Below, piece by piece: positions 46,411-55,438 of a stretch of 64,000 nt of DNA (its first letter is position 1; each line of letters begins with the position of its first letter). Origin of the DNA: Pseudomonas sp. TTU2014-080ASC (lineage in GTDB: Bacteria; Pseudomonadota; Gammaproteobacteria; Pseudomonadales; Pseudomonadaceae); NCBI RefSeq assembly GCF_001446935.1, contig NZ_LKKK01000002.1, positions 62,001 through 126,000 of the forward strand. Reading direction: 5' to 3'. The translations under genes were made by a program, and so were the position numbers. The notes below the pieces were generated by a model. The model had not been told where the DNA came from and ran no database searches. It saw only the letters and a list, made by a program, of their open reading frames with translations.

Positions 46411-46716
46411 TTAAAACTGATCGACGCTCATGTAGGCATTACGCCCCTCGGCATATTCCAGATGCCGCAACAGCACTACGCGCAGCCGCTCGCACTCTTC
46501 AGCACCAGCGATGCGCACTTCGTTGTGCAGCTGCTTCAGGCGCAGGCGCGCGGCCTGCACCTCATCACTGAGCTGTGGCAGCTTTGCCAACAGCTCCAGG
46601 CAGGCGCGGATGCGCCCGTCAATCTCACCGATGCGCTCCCACTGCGCCTTGGCAAATGCGTCTGCCAGCTGTTCGTGCAGCGCGTTAAGCGCCCGCAACT
46701 CACTGTCTGGCGGCAT
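46411..46716 (-). CDS. lafX: FliT-like flagellar export chaperone (LafX)
   Basis: This 101-residue all-helical protein with heptad-like leucines (LRALNALHEQLADAFAKAQW, RLKQLHNEVRIAG) fits FliT-type chaperones, which bind FliD. The assignment depends mainly on size, helicity and its position after fliS (overlapping it by 17 bases) and before fliK, as for lafX in Aeromonas. Confidence 0.7.
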   Translation of the reverse strand: MPPDSELRALNALHEQLADAFAKAQWERIGEIDGRIRACLELLAKLPQLSDEVQAARLRLKQLHNEVRIAGAEECERLRVVLLRHLEYAEGRNAYMSVDQF

Positions 46717-47095
46717 TCACACCTTCCCAGCCTTCACGCAGAACGCTGAGCAGGCCGACCACTTCATCCAGACCTTCCAGTGACAGGCTCACGCTGACAT
46801 CACTAAGCCGGTAGATGCAGTAGTCGTACAAGCGCGACAGGCTCTGCACGGTTTCACCACCAGCGTCGTAATCCAGCGCGCCATTGAGGCCGTTAAGAAT
46901 GTTCAGGCACTTCTCCAGCGAGCGGCCTTTCTGTTGATAACGCTTGGCCTCAATGTGGCCTCGGGCGCGGGCCAGCTCATCAAGCAGGCCGTCAAACAGC
47001 ACCAGCACCAGCTCGTAGGGCGAAGCCGCGGCTGCGCGCGACTCCAGATCAACAGAGCGGTAGCTGTCGTAACTTTCGTTGTGGTGATAACTCAT
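46700..47095 (-). CDS. lafC: Flagellin export chaperone FliS (LafC)
   Basis: This 131-residue helical chaperone has the family start (SYDSYRSVDLESRAAAASPY) and ELVLVLFDGLLDELARARGH, LEKCLNILNGLNGALDYDAG and YRLSDVSVS. It binds the flagellin C-terminus before export. Its start overlaps the fliD stop by ATGA. Confidence 0.93.
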   Translation of the reverse strand: MSYHHNESYDSYRSVDLESRAAAASPYELVLVLFDGLLDELARARGHIEAKRYQQKGRSLEKCLNILNGLNGALDYDAGGETVQSLSRLYDYCIYRLSDVSVSLSLEGLDEVVGLLSVLREGWEGVNAARQ

Positions 47096-48390
47096 CCGAA
47101 CATCCCGGAGGTCTGCTCCATCGACGACATGGTCTGCATCAGACTGGTGTACTGGCGAAGGTAGCGGTTGTAATAGCTGTCGTACTGCTTCTGGATGGTG
47201 TCGTATTCATTATCCAGGCGGCGCAGCTGGGTATTGAGGTTGTCTTTACGCTTGGTCAGCACACCACCGGCACTGGAGGTGTACAGATTCAGGTTCTTGT
47301 CGAGGGTCTCGAGCAGGTTGCCCTTGTCGCTGAACAGCTTGTCGAATCCTTCCGGATTGGCAGCCACAGCTTTCTCAAACCGAGCGCTGTCGATGGTCAG
47401 CTTGCCGTAGCGGTCAGCGGCGATACCGAAGTCCACCAGGCTGCTGCCACCAAACGAGGTGCGGATCAGGTTGTTGAGCATGCTTTCGATGGCGCGCACG
47501 CTGCTGTCACCGGCCAGCACACCACGGCTCGAGCTCTCGCCACCGCTGGCAGTCAGGGTGTCGAAGGTGGTCATCAGCGTGTTGAATGCCGAGACGAAGC
47601 TCTGGGCTTTTTCCTTGGTCGCGTTCTGATCCTGGCCGATCTCGATGGACAGCGGCGTTTCACCAGTGGCATGAGCCTTGGTGAAGGTCAGGCTGACGCC
47701 ATCAATGATGCTGTCGAAGGTATTCGTGGCGCTAGTCAGCTTGATGCCACCTTCGCCACCCAGATACACCTCAGCGTCTTTCGCTTCAGAGAGCTCACGC
47801 GAGTTAATCAGGGCTGTTTCCAGTGCAGAGTTGCCAGTGGCGGACAGGCTGATGGCCTGATCCGCGCCAGTTTTCTCACTGCTCAGGACCAGGTTGACCT
47901 GGCCGTTGCTACGCACCAGCGAGGCGGTGATGCCGGTATTGTCGGCTGAGTCGTTAATAGCGGCGGCCAGCTCGCTCATGCTGGTCACGCTGCTCAGATC
48001 AATGCTGAAGCTGCTGCCGTTCTGGCTGAGAGTCAGGCTGCCTGCGCCCATATCGCTGTCTTGCAGGCCTTCCAGGGCAATCTGGCTTTTGCTGGCAAGA
48101 TTCTTGACGAAAAAATCATAGTTACCGCTGGCTGCGCTCGCGCCCACGGTGGCTGTGGCATAGCCCTCTTGGCTGAACTTGGCGCTGTTGATCAGCATGC
48201 TGCTGCCAGCACTCTTCAGGCCGCTTGCCGCCGACTTGAACGTCTTCAGAGCGGAATCCAGCGAGGTCAGGGCTTTGAGCTGAGCGTTGTAATTAGTCTC
48301 ATTGCGCTCGGCCTTACTAAGCCGACCCTGAATTTGATACTGAGCCAGCTGAGTGGCCATGCTTTGCACGTATTCTGTAGTGATAGCCAT
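47092..48390 (-). CDS. lafB: Lateral filament cap protein FliD (LafB)
   Basis: This 432-residue HAP2 protein has an N-terminal D0/D1 segment (QYQIQGRLSKAERNETNYNA), a middle region with repeated Ser/Ala-rich beta strands, and a C-terminal coiled coil (LTKRKDNLNTQLRRLDNEYD, YNRYLRQYTSLMQTMSSMEQ). It caps the growing filament and folds flagellin. It heads the lafB-lafU operon, 18 nt after the predicted sigma54 start site. Confidence 0.94.
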   Translation of the reverse strand: MAITTEYVQSMATQLAQYQIQGRLSKAERNETNYNAQLKALTSLDSALKTFKSAASGLKSAGSSMLINSAKFSQEGYATATVGASAASGNYDFFVKNLASKSQIALEGLQDSDMGAGSLTLSQNGSSFSIDLSSVTSMSELAAAINDSADNTGITASLVRSNGQVNLVLSSEKTGADQAISLSATGNSALETALINSRELSEAKDAEVYLGGEGGIKLTSATNTFDSIIDGVSLTFTKAHATGETPLSIEIGQDQNATKEKAQSFVSAFNTLMTTFDTLTASGGESSSRGVLAGDSSVRAIESMLNNLIRTSFGGSSLVDFGIAADRYGKLTIDSARFEKAVAANPEGFDKLFSDKGNLLETLDKNLNLYTSSAGGVLTKRKDNLNTQLRRLDNEYDTIQKQYDSYYNRYLRQYTSLMQTMSSMEQTSGMFG

Positions 48391-48418
48391 TATCGGGCAC
48401 CCGTTTTTCTATAGGTTT

Positions 48419-48435
48419 AGCAATAGCGGTGCCAA
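48419..48435 (-). promoter_or_regulatory. Sigma54 (-24/-12) promoter of the lafB operon
   Basis: The minus strand reads TTGGCACCGCTATTGCT, a perfect match to TGGCAC-N5-TTGC. Transcription would start near 48408, 18 nt before the fliD start. An overlapping sigma70-like reading (TTGGCA, 16 bases, TATAGA) is possible but the -24/-12 match is better. Confidence 0.82.
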
Positions 48436-48515
48436 CCAGCTGAAACGCCCTGTTGACGGGCTCTGGTGCAGGCATCACCTGAAATTGCACTTCCGCCAGA
48501 AGGCTATTTGCGGGA

Positions 48516-48538
48516 ATGCGGAAGTAATACTTCCGCAT
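48516..48538. promoter_or_regulatory. 23-bp perfect palindrome, putative enhancer site of the lafB operon
   Basis: Arms ATGCGGAAGTA and TACTTCCGCAT pair perfectly about a central A. It is centred 107 bp upstream of the -12 element of the lafB promoter. A half-site-like ACTTCCGCCA lies at 48489-48498. It matches the palindrome at 38877-38899 in front of the lfgB operon. It is the probable binding site of a sigma54 activator. Confidence 0.75.
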
Positions 48539-48637
48539 CTTCAGCTGACGGACTCTCCTTAATGCAAGGCGACACAGTCCGGGCAAAAATTAAGCTCAGA
48601 TGAGGCCGCAGGTTTGCACTGCGGCTTAGCGCTGGAA

Positions 48638-50557
48638 TCAGCTGTGAGGGCTCAGCGCCTCAGCGCTGAAGGTGACGGTAAGTTGGGTTTCACCGGGTTT
48701 ACTGGTGATGTTGAGCTGGCCGCCAATGCGTTCTATACGCATGCGCATGCTGTTCATGCCGATCCCACGACCTTGCTCACCGACACCCGCCGGGTCAAAG
48801 CCGCGGCCGTTGTCACGCACAGTCAGGCGCATACGCTGATCCTCGTCGAGCTGCAGGGTGATCTCCAGCTCACTGCATTGGCTGTGCTTGAGTACGTTGG
48901 TCAGCGCCTCTTCGAGAAACCGGGTCAGCGCCAGCAAACGCGCCGAACCCACCTCAAACGGCCACTGCTCCGGCAGCCGCCAGCGGGTGTTAACGTCCAA
49001 CTCATCAAACAACGCTGAAAAGCGCCGGCGCAGCGGAGCAATCCACACCGTCGGGGTTGAATAATCCACTGCGGCAGCGGATGAACTGCCATCAATCACA
49101 TGGCGCAGGTCGTTGCGCAACTCCTTGAGCATGGACAGAAACTGTGAGCGCTCCAGCGAGCGATTCTGCTCAGCCATGATGATTGAACGCATCAGTGAGC
49201 TGCCCATGCTGTCGTGCAAGTCATGAGTCATACGCAGACGCTCGTTGAGGCGGATATTCGTCCCCTCCAGCTCATGCTCACGACGCAGAATGCGGGTTAA
49301 CTCTTCACGGGTCGTGTTCACCGCCTGTTGCAGTTCTTCGTTGAAGGTTTCGATGCGGCGCAGGCCCGAAACAAATCGCCAGGCCACAATTACAAACATC
49401 ACCACCGACGAGATCGGCGCGGACAGCGCCTTAAGGTCCTGGAAGTGGCTGAGAAAACCCAAGTGCGCCAGCAGGTCATAAAAATTCAGCAACAGGAAAA
49501 TCAGCAAGCACACACCAAGCAACATCTGGCCGGGCTGACGCGTGCGCAAGGCATAGATGGAATAGCCGAAGCAGATCAGGCTGAAAATGATCCGGTAGCT
49601 AATGGTGCAAACAAACTGCAGGACCACGATGTGCTCAGCCTGAATCAGTGCAATCACCAGCGCAACCAGCGCCGTCGAGCCCCACAATAAAGGCGTCAGC
49701 CTGGGGAAACGCAGACCGCCAAATGACCAGACAAACATGGCAAATGCGCTGGGGTAGCTGATCAACAGGATGAGGCTGATGCGGTCCCAGACTATCCCGG
49801 ATTCAAACGGCCAGGGCGTGGTCAGGAACATGTTGAGCATGCCAAACGACCACAGCAACGAACTTAGGGCAAACCAGCCCAGCGCGTGCTCCTTGGGCCG
49901 CATCAGCCAGATCAGCAGAAACAAAGCGGCGATCATCAGCGAGATGATCACGTTAATGACCAGCGCATCGCGCTGCTGCCAGACATTACGCTCATGCACA
50001 TCGAGCACGCTGTGCAGATCACCCAGAGTAAGCGTCCCCAACCCCGGCATCGGGTGGCGTTCACTGACCAGGCGGAACAGCAGCGTGTTTTCTCCGCGCA
50101 GCGTCGAGGCTGGCAAGACCCAGTATCGCGGCATGTTCCAACCGCGGCTCATCGGCGCCTGCAGAGATTCATCCTGCCAGAGCAATTCGCCGTTGTGATA
50201 AACCTGAGCGGCCATCACCATGCGGTCCACTGCCAGCGCTACAGGCTGATCCTGACACGCGTTGGTCCAAGCGACGCGATACCAAAGCCCGCCCGGTAAA
50301 CCGAGCCACTGAGGCCTCCATACATCCGGCAGGCTGACCGGCTCCCATCCGCTTTGCGGCAACTCACCGGCATGCAGTTCAGAAGCCGCCTCGATGCGGG
50401 TGATCTGAGCCTGGCAGGCCCACACCGAGGCTGGCAACCACAGCAGCAGCAGCGCCAGCAGCAGGATCAGGCCAGAATGCCGCGCTGCCTGGCTTCGTTG
50501 ACTGCGCGGGTGCGAGAAGATACTTCCAGCTTGCGGTAGATATGTTTGATATGACAT
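48638..50557 (-). CDS. Sensor histidine kinase with 7TM-DISM sensor
   Basis: This protein of about 639 residues has a hydrophobic signal segment (about 27-47), a periplasmic jelly-roll domain (about 50-185), seven membrane helices (about 200-390), a coiled linker and a NarL-type kinase core with HDLHDSMGSSL (phospho-His near residue 444) and HATPase boxes (FLEEALTNVLKHSQ, VRDNGRGFDP, GRGIGMNSMRMRIERIGG). The start at 50557 overlaps the regulator gene by 91 bp. No ATG/GTG/TTG closer to the signal segment is visible, so the true start is uncertain. It is paired with the upstream regulator. Confidence 0.88.
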   Translation of the reverse strand: MSYQTYLPQAGSIFSHPRSQRSQAARHSGLILLLALLLLWLPASVWACQAQITRIEAASELHAGELPQSGWEPVSLPDVWRPQWLGLPGGLWYRVAWTNACQDQPVALAVDRMVMAAQVYHNGELLWQDESLQAPMSRGWNMPRYWVLPASTLRGENTLLFRLVSERHPMPGLGTLTLGDLHSVLDVHERNVWQQRDALVINVIISLMIAALFLLIWLMRPKEHALGWFALSSLLWSFGMLNMFLTTPWPFESGIVWDRISLILLISYPSAFAMFVWSFGGLRFPRLTPLLWGSTALVALVIALIQAEHIVVLQFVCTISYRIIFSLICFGYSIYALRTRQPGQMLLGVCLLIFLLLNFYDLLAHLGFLSHFQDLKALSAPISSVVMFVIVAWRFVSGLRRIETFNEELQQAVNTTREELTRILRREHELEGTNIRLNERLRMTHDLHDSMGSSLMRSIIMAEQNRSLERSQFLSMLKELRNDLRHVIDGSSSAAAVDYSTPTVWIAPLRRRFSALFDELDVNTRWRLPEQWPFEVGSARLLALTRFLEEALTNVLKHSQCSELEITLQLDEDQRMRLTVRDNGRGFDPAGVGEQGRGIGMNSMRMRIERIGGQLNITSKPGETQLTVTFSAEALSPHS

Positions 50558-51234
50558 TCGACGGTGTATCGGGAAATGTTCAACTGCTCGGCAATTTCCC
50601 GATTACTCAAGCCTTGGGAAACCAATTCAAGAATTTCACTCTCACGGCAGCTCAGCACTGCAGCTCCGGCGACAGGGGCAGGCTGGTTGGCGCGGGCCAA
50701 TTCAGCACTGGGTAGCAGGGTCAGAATGCGCCGTGCAATAAACGGATCAATCGGCGCGCCCCCGCGCAGCACGCTGCGAATCGACAGGCTGACCTCAAGG
50801 TCGTCGCGCTCCTTGAGCACATAACCGGTAGCCCCTGCCCGCAAAGCTCCGAAAATCGACTCTTCAGTGGTCCAGGCTGAGATCACCAGAATGCACACAT
50901 CAGGATTTTCCGCACGCAGCTCAGCGATCAACTCAATGCCGTTGCCATCCGGTAACCCCAGATCAACCAACGCCATCGCCAGCGGCTGAACACTGATGTG
51001 CTCACGCGCCTGTGCCAGTGAGGCCGCGAATGTGACTGACTCCCGGCCATAGCCCAACTCAGTCAGAACCCGCTCGAGACGCTCACGCATCAGGGTATCG
51101 TCTTCGACGACCAATACAGGTGCTGGGAGCCGTTGCTCAGCAGGCGGTACCGAAGCATTAAACATGATGGAGTGACCCAGTTTTTTTAAATTGTTTGCCT
51201 TCAAGTCTGGCATGGAAGGCAGGCCAATAGCCAC
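50467..51234 (-). CDS. NarL/LuxR-family response regulator
   Basis: This 255-residue regulator has a receiver domain (VVEDDTLMRERL, phospho-Asp in ALVDLGLPDGNGIE, Lys in YVLKERDDLE) and a C-terminal LuxR helix-turn-helix (LSCRESEILELVSQGLSNRE, IAEQLNISRYTVECHIKHIY). An N-terminal extension of about 35 residues precedes the receiver; Met25 may be the real start. It forms a two-component pair with the downstream 7TM-DISM kinase. Proximity suggests, but does not prove, control of the lateral flagella. Confidence 0.9.
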   Translation of the reverse strand: MAIGLPSMPDLKANNLKKLGHSIMFNASVPPAEQRLPAPVLVVEDDTLMRERLERVLTELGYGRESVTFAASLAQAREHISVQPLAMALVDLGLPDGNGIELIAELRAENPDVCILVISAWTTEESIFGALRAGATGYVLKERDDLEVSLSIRSVLRGGAPIDPFIARRILTLLPSAELARANQPAPVAGAAVLSCRESEILELVSQGLSNREIAEQLNISRYTVECHIKHIYRKLEVSSRTRAVNEARQRGILA

Positions 51235-51450
51235 TATCGAATCGTAATGGCTGCCTTAATCAGCACCAGCACAGCCTGTGCAGGACGTATTCAATCTCAA
51301 TAGTGGCAAATTGACATAAAGTCTTTGCTTTTTATTTGACGCCAAACTACCGTTTGAATCGCCAACTCCATCAGCGGCTGCCTGCATTAGCTCAATCTTC
51401 AACTGGCGAACATAGCGCCGGTGCTACACATCACCACCAGGAACACCGTA

Positions 51451-52650
51451 ATGCGAATGACCCTTGGTCTGCTGTTCGCAGTTGCTTGCGTCACAGATGT
51501 CACCCATGCGTACACCCCCGCAGACGTTACACACCCTCCCGCCGACCTGCGTTTTCAGGAAGCGCCGGGCATTGATCTGCGCAGCACCCTGATTCTCGGC
51601 GCGACCCGTCATTACCTGCCGCAACCTGTCTCCACAGACATGCCCACTGTCACCGGCAATCTGGAGTTTGATAATTACGGCAACCGCTTCGTTGGGGTAA
51701 ACCGACTGGGCAGCACCCTGAATCTGAATAACCTGCTGGGCAAGAAGGACCAGCTCAGCCTGCGCAGCCCCGGCTCGGGCGAGGGCGGCCATTACTACCG
51801 GCTTGCCTACCACCTCACGGCAGGTCCGTGGGACACCCAGATTGGCGTGATGTGGGCCGACATGGCGTATGAGCTGAAAAAGGAACTGGCCGTGCTTGAG
51901 GCTGAAGGCGACGTCAGCACCCTCAGCGCCTTTGTCATTCAACCACTGATCAAGCGTGATGACTTCAACCTCAGCCTGCGTCTGCAGTACGACGATAAGC
52001 AGTTCGACGACCGCCTCGACCTGGCCTACATGCGCAGCGAGAAGGACAGCAAAAGCGTCAGTCTGACCCTGAATGCCGACAGCCGCGACGACTTCTTCGG
52101 CAGTGGTCGCAACTACTTCAGTCTTGGCTGGACCCAGGGCGATGTGGACATCCAGGGTAGCCCTTACACCGTCACCGGCTACACCGACGACGGTCGCTTC
52201 GGCGTGCTTCACGCAGGCCTCGCCCGCGTGCAGCAACTAGCGCCACGCCTGAGCCTGCATGGTCAGGTCAACGGTCAGTGGAGTCAGGACAATCTCGACG
52301 AGTCCGAGAAGCTGCAGATTGGCGGCGCACTTGGCGTAAACGCCTACCCGCAAAGTGAAGGGTTGGCCGACAGCGGTTGGCTAGCGAGCCTCGAGCTGCG
52401 CTACGCCCTGACCGAAAGCTGGCAAGCCGCTGTGTTTGCCGATCACGGCGAATCGCACCGCAATGCAGCCGGGCTTGACCCCAGCGAAGCGCTTCGCACT
52501 CAGCGCTCTGGAGCAGGTTTAGGCCTGCGCTGGAGCGCCTACAACTGGCATATCAATGCGGTTGCAGCGTGGAAGCTGGGCAATGCCGACGCCACCAGCG
52601 ATAACGACAAAACACCGCGTGTGTGGACGCAGATTGTGCGTTACTTCTAG
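51451..52650 (+). CDS. TpsB/ShlB-like outer-membrane barrel lacking POTRA domains
   Basis: This 399-residue protein has a signal peptide (about 1-20) and only about 46 residues before the barrel begins. The barrel shows FhaC/ShlB-family features: GNLEFDNYGNRFVGVNRLGS, NNLLGKKDQLSLRSPGSGEG, LIKRDDFNLSLRLQYDDKQF, LNADSRDDFFGSGRNYFSLG, SEKLQIGGALGVNAYPQSEG and GWLASLELRYALTE. Canonical TpsB transporters are about 550 residues with two N-terminal POTRA domains, which are missing here. AGGA lies nine bases before ATG 51451. No TpsA partner is nearby. Confidence 0.8.
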   Translation: MRMTLGLLFAVACVTDVTHAYTPADVTHPPADLRFQEAPGIDLRSTLILGATRHYLPQPVSTDMPTVTGNLEFDNYGNRFVGVNRLGSTLNLNNLLGKKDQLSLRSPGSGEGGHYYRLAYHLTAGPWDTQIGVMWADMAYELKKELAVLEAEGDVSTLSAFVIQPLIKRDDFNLSLRLQYDDKQFDDRLDLAYMRSEKDSKSVSLTLNADSRDDFFGSGRNYFSLGWTQGDVDIQGSPYTVTGYTDDGRFGVLHAGLARVQQLAPRLSLHGQVNGQWSQDNLDESEKLQIGGALGVNAYPQSEGLADSGWLASLELRYALTESWQAAVFADHGESHRNAAGLDPSEALRTQRSGAGLGLRWSAYNWHINAVAAWKLGNADATSDNDKTPRVWTQIVRYF

Positions 52651-52692
52651 AACACTACACGGCCACAAAACCATCGTGGGTCATTCTTGTAG

Positions 52693-52720
52693 GGTGGGTA
52701 AGGCCGAAGGCTTACCCACC
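52693..52720. repeat. REP-like palindrome between convergent genes
   Basis: Arms GGTGGGTAAG and CTTACCCACC enclose an eight-base loop. This TAGGGTGGGTAAG-type repeat is of a kind I recall as widely scattered in pseudomonads. It lies between the barrel gene and the convergent oxidase gene and may act as a weak bidirectional terminator. Confidence 0.7.
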
Positions 52721-52743
52721 ACAACGGTTGAAGGGCGAACCGC

Positions 52744-54057
52744 TTAACGCAGCTTTTCCATCATCTGGTAGTACCACATACCCGCTGCCAGCATCGGGTT
52801 TCCGAACACATCTCCCAGCGGCACTTTGATGTGCTTGCACGCAGCAAAGGTGTCGTAATGGCCCAGCGTGCCGGTCAGGGCGTTAGCCATGATCTCACCC
52901 ATAATGTGAGTCGTCGCAATACCGTGGCCCGAGTAACCCTGGCAGTACCAAACGTTATCCGACAGTTTGCCCAGCTGCGGAATCCGGTTGATCACGATGC
53001 CCATTGCACAGCTCCACTGGAAGTCGATGGCAACGCCTTTCAATTGCGGGAAAGTCTGCTCGATCCCCGGACGCAGCTCAGCTGCGATATCACGGGAGTC
53101 GCGGCCTGAATAGTTACAGCCACCTCCGAACAGCAAGCGCTTGTCGGCGGTCAGGCGGTAGTAATCGAGCACGAAACGGCAGTCATACACCGCCAGATCC
53201 TGCGGGTTAATCTGCTCAGCCAGATCGCCCAGCGGCGCAGTGGTGACGATGCCGCCCATGGCCGGGAAGATCATGCCCTTGAGCTTCTTCTTTTCCAGCT
53301 TGTGGTAAACGTCGCCGGCCAGCATCACCTGCTTGGCGTTGATCCGCCCCTTAGCGGTCACCACAGCCGGTTTTGCACCGTGAACGATTTCCAGCACTTC
53401 GGAATTTTCGAAAATCAGCGCACCGAGGCTTGCTGCTGCCTTGGCCTCACCAATGCACAGATTCAGCGGGTGCAGGTGCATATTGCGGGTGTTCTTGATT
53501 GCCCCGCAGTACAACTCACTGCCCAAATGCTCACGAACGCCGCTGGCATCCAAGAGTGATACGTCCTGACTCATGCCACGACGAACAGCCTCTTCATAGG
53601 CTGCTTCCAGCTCTTTCATGTGGCTGTCTTTCATCGCTGCATGCAGGTGGCCGTGTTTCAGGTCGCACTGAATGCCGTACTTCTCGACACGGCTCTTGAT
53701 AATCTCGTGACCGCGCCAACGCAGGTGCCAGATAAAGTCATCCACTTCCGCACCCAGCGTATTGCGCATCTGCTTACGCATGGCCTCATCACCGGACAAG
53801 CTACCCGTGACCTGACCACCGTTACGACCTGCCGCACCCCAACCGATTTTGTTGGTTTCGACGATTGCTACTTTCAACCCGCGCTCTGCCAGTTCAACGG
53901 CGGTGGCGACACCGGTAAAACCACCGCCGATGATGACTACATCAGCCTCAACGGTGCCTTCCAGTGTTGGGTAATCGGTTTCTTCATTAAGGGTTGCGCT
54001 GTAATAGGACGGACTGCGCACAGCGGCCGGCGTCACTTTTTTTATCGCGGCATTCAT
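52744..54057 (-). CDS. FAD-dependent amine oxidase (PauB/PuuB-like)
   Basis: This 437-residue DAO-family flavoprotein has the FAD dinucleotide motif VVIIGGGFTGVATAVELAER (about 40-59), then GWGAAGRNGGQVTGSLSG and a late GYSGHGIATTHIMGE motif. This pattern fits gamma-glutamylputrescine oxidases that release gamma-glutamyl-aminobutyraldehyde in polyamine breakdown. Pseudomonads carry several pauB paralogues, so the precise substrate is uncertain. It stands alone here. Confidence 0.85.
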   Translation of the reverse strand: MNAAIKKVTPAAVRSPSYYSATLNEETDYPTLEGTVEADVVIIGGGFTGVATAVELAERGLKVAIVETNKIGWGAAGRNGGQVTGSLSGDEAMRKQMRNTLGAEVDDFIWHLRWRGHEIIKSRVEKYGIQCDLKHGHLHAAMKDSHMKELEAAYEEAVRRGMSQDVSLLDASGVREHLGSELYCGAIKNTRNMHLHPLNLCIGEAKAAASLGALIFENSEVLEIVHGAKPAVVTAKGRINAKQVMLAGDVYHKLEKKKLKGMIFPAMGGIVTTAPLGDLAEQINPQDLAVYDCRFVLDYYRLTADKRLLFGGGCNYSGRDSRDIAAELRPGIEQTFPQLKGVAIDFQWSCAMGIVINRIPQLGKLSDNVWYCQGYSGHGIATTHIMGEIMANALTGTLGHYDTFAACKHIKVPLGDVFGNPMLAAGMWYYQMMEKLR

Positions 54058-54565
54058 ATCGGGATTCCTGATACGGGTAACGGTGACTGTCTGGCAAAGC
54101 CAGTACAGAACGGATAGCAGACAAGATCAGAAGCGATCGGAAGCATCCGGTGGCCGGGCATGGCGACAATGCCAAAGCGCCCAGAAAGCGAGAATGACCT
54201 GAAGCAAACGACCATCGTTCGGGATGGCGAAGCAAAAGCGCTCACAAGGGCGTGAGGCGGTCATAGGGATAAGAAACAGCGGCACTTGAGTACGCATGTT
54301 TTGGAGGTTCACACAGGCCGATGCATGCGTTAAATCTTGTTTTTTGTATGCTTGGTTAAGTAGCGGCTAAACATTAACCAACTACCTAGTTTCAATCTCA
54401 GACCACGTACGCCTTGGATTGCCCCTATGTCTAGCCAAGCATGGAGGGATGACACTGAACGCTAGAACCTCGCCAGATTAGACCATACTATCTGCAAGAA
54501 TTTGAGCACTAACGTCCACAAATATATATAATCTAGTCTAATCACTACTCTGAAACTATATAAAT
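54058..54565. other. Intergenic region before the arabinose-donor cassette
   Basis: No supported gene. GC content falls sharply along it, from core-like near 54.1 kb to AT-rich (AATATATATAATC) near 54.5 kb, which marks the left edge of an acquired block. An inverted repeat TTGGTTAA/TTAACCAA spans 54352-54381 and could be a regulator site. The promoter of the cassette probably lies in the AT-rich last 100 bp. Confidence 0.55.
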
Positions 54566-55438
54566 ATGCTGTCTTTACTCGATCTAATTCGACCTCACCA
54601 ATACTTAAAGAATGGCTTTGTATTCTTGGGGCCATTATTTGCACACCAGTGGGACCTAGTAACTCTCACTAACGCAATGCTGGTTTTTCTGGCATTTTGC
54701 AGCATGGCCAGCGCCGTATATATTTTGAACGACATTATTGACATCGAGGCCGACCAAGCACACCCGGTGAAATGTTTTCGCCCTCTAGCCTCAAACAAAG
54801 TTTCACTTAGAACTGCCAAGTCCTTGATGGCGGTTCTAGTGACGGCATCGTTAGCACTATCACTGTTTGTTGACAGCTGGGTAACACTGTTTGTGCTCGC
54901 CTACTTCCTTATAAATATTTTGTACTCCTTAAAACTAAAGCATGTCGTAATTCTTGATGTTTTCCTGATCGCATCCGGTTTCATGCTTCGAATTCTGGCC
55001 GGCACTATTGGCCTCGGCATCCCTCCCTCTGCCTGGCTATTGCTGTGCGGTTTAATGGTTACACTGTTCTTGGGATTCACCAAACGGCGTGCCGAAATTT
55101 TGGTACTTGAGAACAATGCAAACGGGCATGGCGGTATGCCCCGGAAGGTGCTTGAGGATTACAGCCCCCAGATGCTTGAGCAAATGATTTCGGTTACTGC
55201 CGGCTGTACAATTATTTCCTATGGACTGTACACTGTTTCACCAAATACTGTAGAAATTCACGGCAATGACCACCTGATTTACACACTTCCTTTTGTAGTC
55301 TATGGCATTTTCCGTTATCTATTCTTGCTACACCGGCAGTTCAAAGGTAGCGATACTGCTAAGGACCTGCTCAGAGATCAGCACTTGTTCGTAACTGTTT
55401 TGGCCTGGGCGGCAACAACTGTCTGGGTGCTGTCATGA
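54566..55438 (+). CDS. Polyprenyl-phosphate phosphoribosyltransferase-like UbiA protein (Rv3806c-like)
   Basis: This 290-residue UbiA-fold membrane protein has first Asp-rich motif NDIIDIEADQAHP (residues 55-67) followed by KCFRPLAS, the variant seen in decaprenyl-phosphate 5-phosphoribosyltransferases rather than in UbiA/COQ2. The second loop reads YSLKLKHVVILDVFLI. By family it moves phosphoribose from PRPP to polyprenyl phosphate, the first step to lipid-linked D-arabinofuranose. It is the first gene of a five-gene overlapping operon whose later members match the next steps, which strengthens the call. Confidence 0.82.
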   Translation: MLSLLDLIRPHQYLKNGFVFLGPLFAHQWDLVTLTNAMLVFLAFCSMASAVYILNDIIDIEADQAHPVKCFRPLASNKVSLRTAKSLMAVLVTASLALSLFVDSWVTLFVLAYFLINILYSLKLKHVVILDVFLIASGFMLRILAGTIGLGIPPSAWLLLCGLMVTLFLGFTKRRAEILVLENNANGHGGMPRKVLEDYSPQMLEQMISVTAGCTIISYGLYTVSPNTVEIHGNDHLIYTLPFVVYGIFRYLFLLHRQFKGSDTAKDLLRDQHLFVTVLAWAATTVWVLS

